Below, one piece after another: positions 63,923 through 64,000 of a stretch of DNA of 64,000 bases. This DNA is from Microbacterium sp. SYP-A9085. Its GTDB lineage: Bacteria > Actinomycetota > Actinomycetes > Actinomycetales > Microbacteriaceae. The notes below the pieces were generated by a model. That model worked only from the letters and a program-made list of their open reading frames with translations, did not search any database and had not been told where the DNA came from. The DNA lies in NCBI RefSeq assembly GCF_009649635.1, contig NZ_WJII01000005.1, positions 174,613 to 238,612 of the forward strand. Reading direction: 5' to 3'. Position 1 is the stretch's first letter. Every line of letters begins with the position of its first letter. The position numbers and the translations under genes are program-made.

Positions 63923-64000
63923 TTTTGGAAGTCCCGGGCCATCGGCCTGGGGCTTTCATCGTGTTGCGCCAGTAGGTTTTTTCGGGGTTGATGGTGTTGA
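63918..64000 (-). CDS. Probable transposase, C-terminal fragment (runs off window)
   Basis: The frame leaves the window on the right. The visible end reads NTINPEKTYWRNTMKAPG and RWPGTSKT, then TGA overlapping the repeats. The Lys/Arg/Trp-rich tail and the terminal repeats suggest an IS element transcribed toward the tRNA. Family uncertain; I lean to an integrase-core type but cannot confirm. Confidence 0.4.
   Translation of the reverse strand, partial: NTINPEKTYWRNTMKAPGRWPGTSKT

Overview
The window is about 64 kb of high-GC actinobacterial chromosome. I read it as Microbacteriaceae, most probably Microbacterium. The grounds are the very high GC outside one island, the many GTG starts and 4-base ATGA/GTGA overlaps, the frequent GGATGCC/GGCATCC codon strings, the gene order clpX-clpP2-clpP1-TPR-tig, the rplU-rpmA-obgE-proB-proA-nadD-rsfS block, the ileS-folC-DUF4233-ndk block, and a lysine/alanine-rich trigger-factor tail. 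The genus is inference.

Layout. 1-7.3 kb: metabolism and transport. A 3-hydroxyisobutyrate dehydrogenase-like gene diverges from a LacI-family regulator over a perfect 14-bp palindrome. A four-gene polyamine-type ABC operon (ATPase, lipoprotein, two permeases) then diverges from a GntR/FCD regulator that is translationally coupled to a soluble Cache-domain protein. 7.3-23.8 kb: housekeeping on the minus strand (tRNA-Ala, rsfS, nadD, proA, proB, obgE, rpmA, rplU, rne/rng, ndk, DUF4233, folC, ileS), with a DUF4031 gene and a VKOR-family gene on the plus strand. ileS carries a compact T-box leader with an AUC specifier. 23.9-25.3 kb: a DUF559 nuclease-like gene between two GC-rich repeat fields and two diverged 90-bp direct repeats. 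25.4-34.1 kb: MFS transporter, CAP-domain surface protein, valS, a helix-turn-helix regulator with an unusual operator-like repeat array, M3 peptidase and a methyltransferase. 34.1-39.2 kb: clpX, clpP2, clpP1, TPR protein, trigger factor, tRNA-Pro.

39.6-44.1 kb: a roughly 4.4-kb integrated element in tRNA-Gly(TCC). A 49-bp copy of the tRNA 3' end (44016-44064) marks the far boundary. Inside are an N-terminally truncated tyrosine recombinase, a terminase-small-subunit-like HTH protein, a DUF3800 protein, two small lipoproteins and a membrane-anchored protein with a possible frameshifted second membrane segment. All genes lie on the minus strand and base composition is clearly lower in GC than the flanks. 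It looks like a decayed or satellite-like element with uncharacterised cargo, and it is the most interesting part of the window.

44.4-63.9 kb: gamma carbonic anhydrase-like protein, SGNH acyltransferase, Dps, Nei-type glycosylase, RpiB, an ArsR-SulP operon, PepN, an MscS-globin-flavoprotein run, two thioesterases, EttA, a lipoprotein, an SSB paralog, MsrA, small conserved proteins and tRNA-Arg(TCT). The last ~120 bases resemble the end of an insertion sequence abutting that tRNA. No rRNA, CRISPR array or replication origin was seen.
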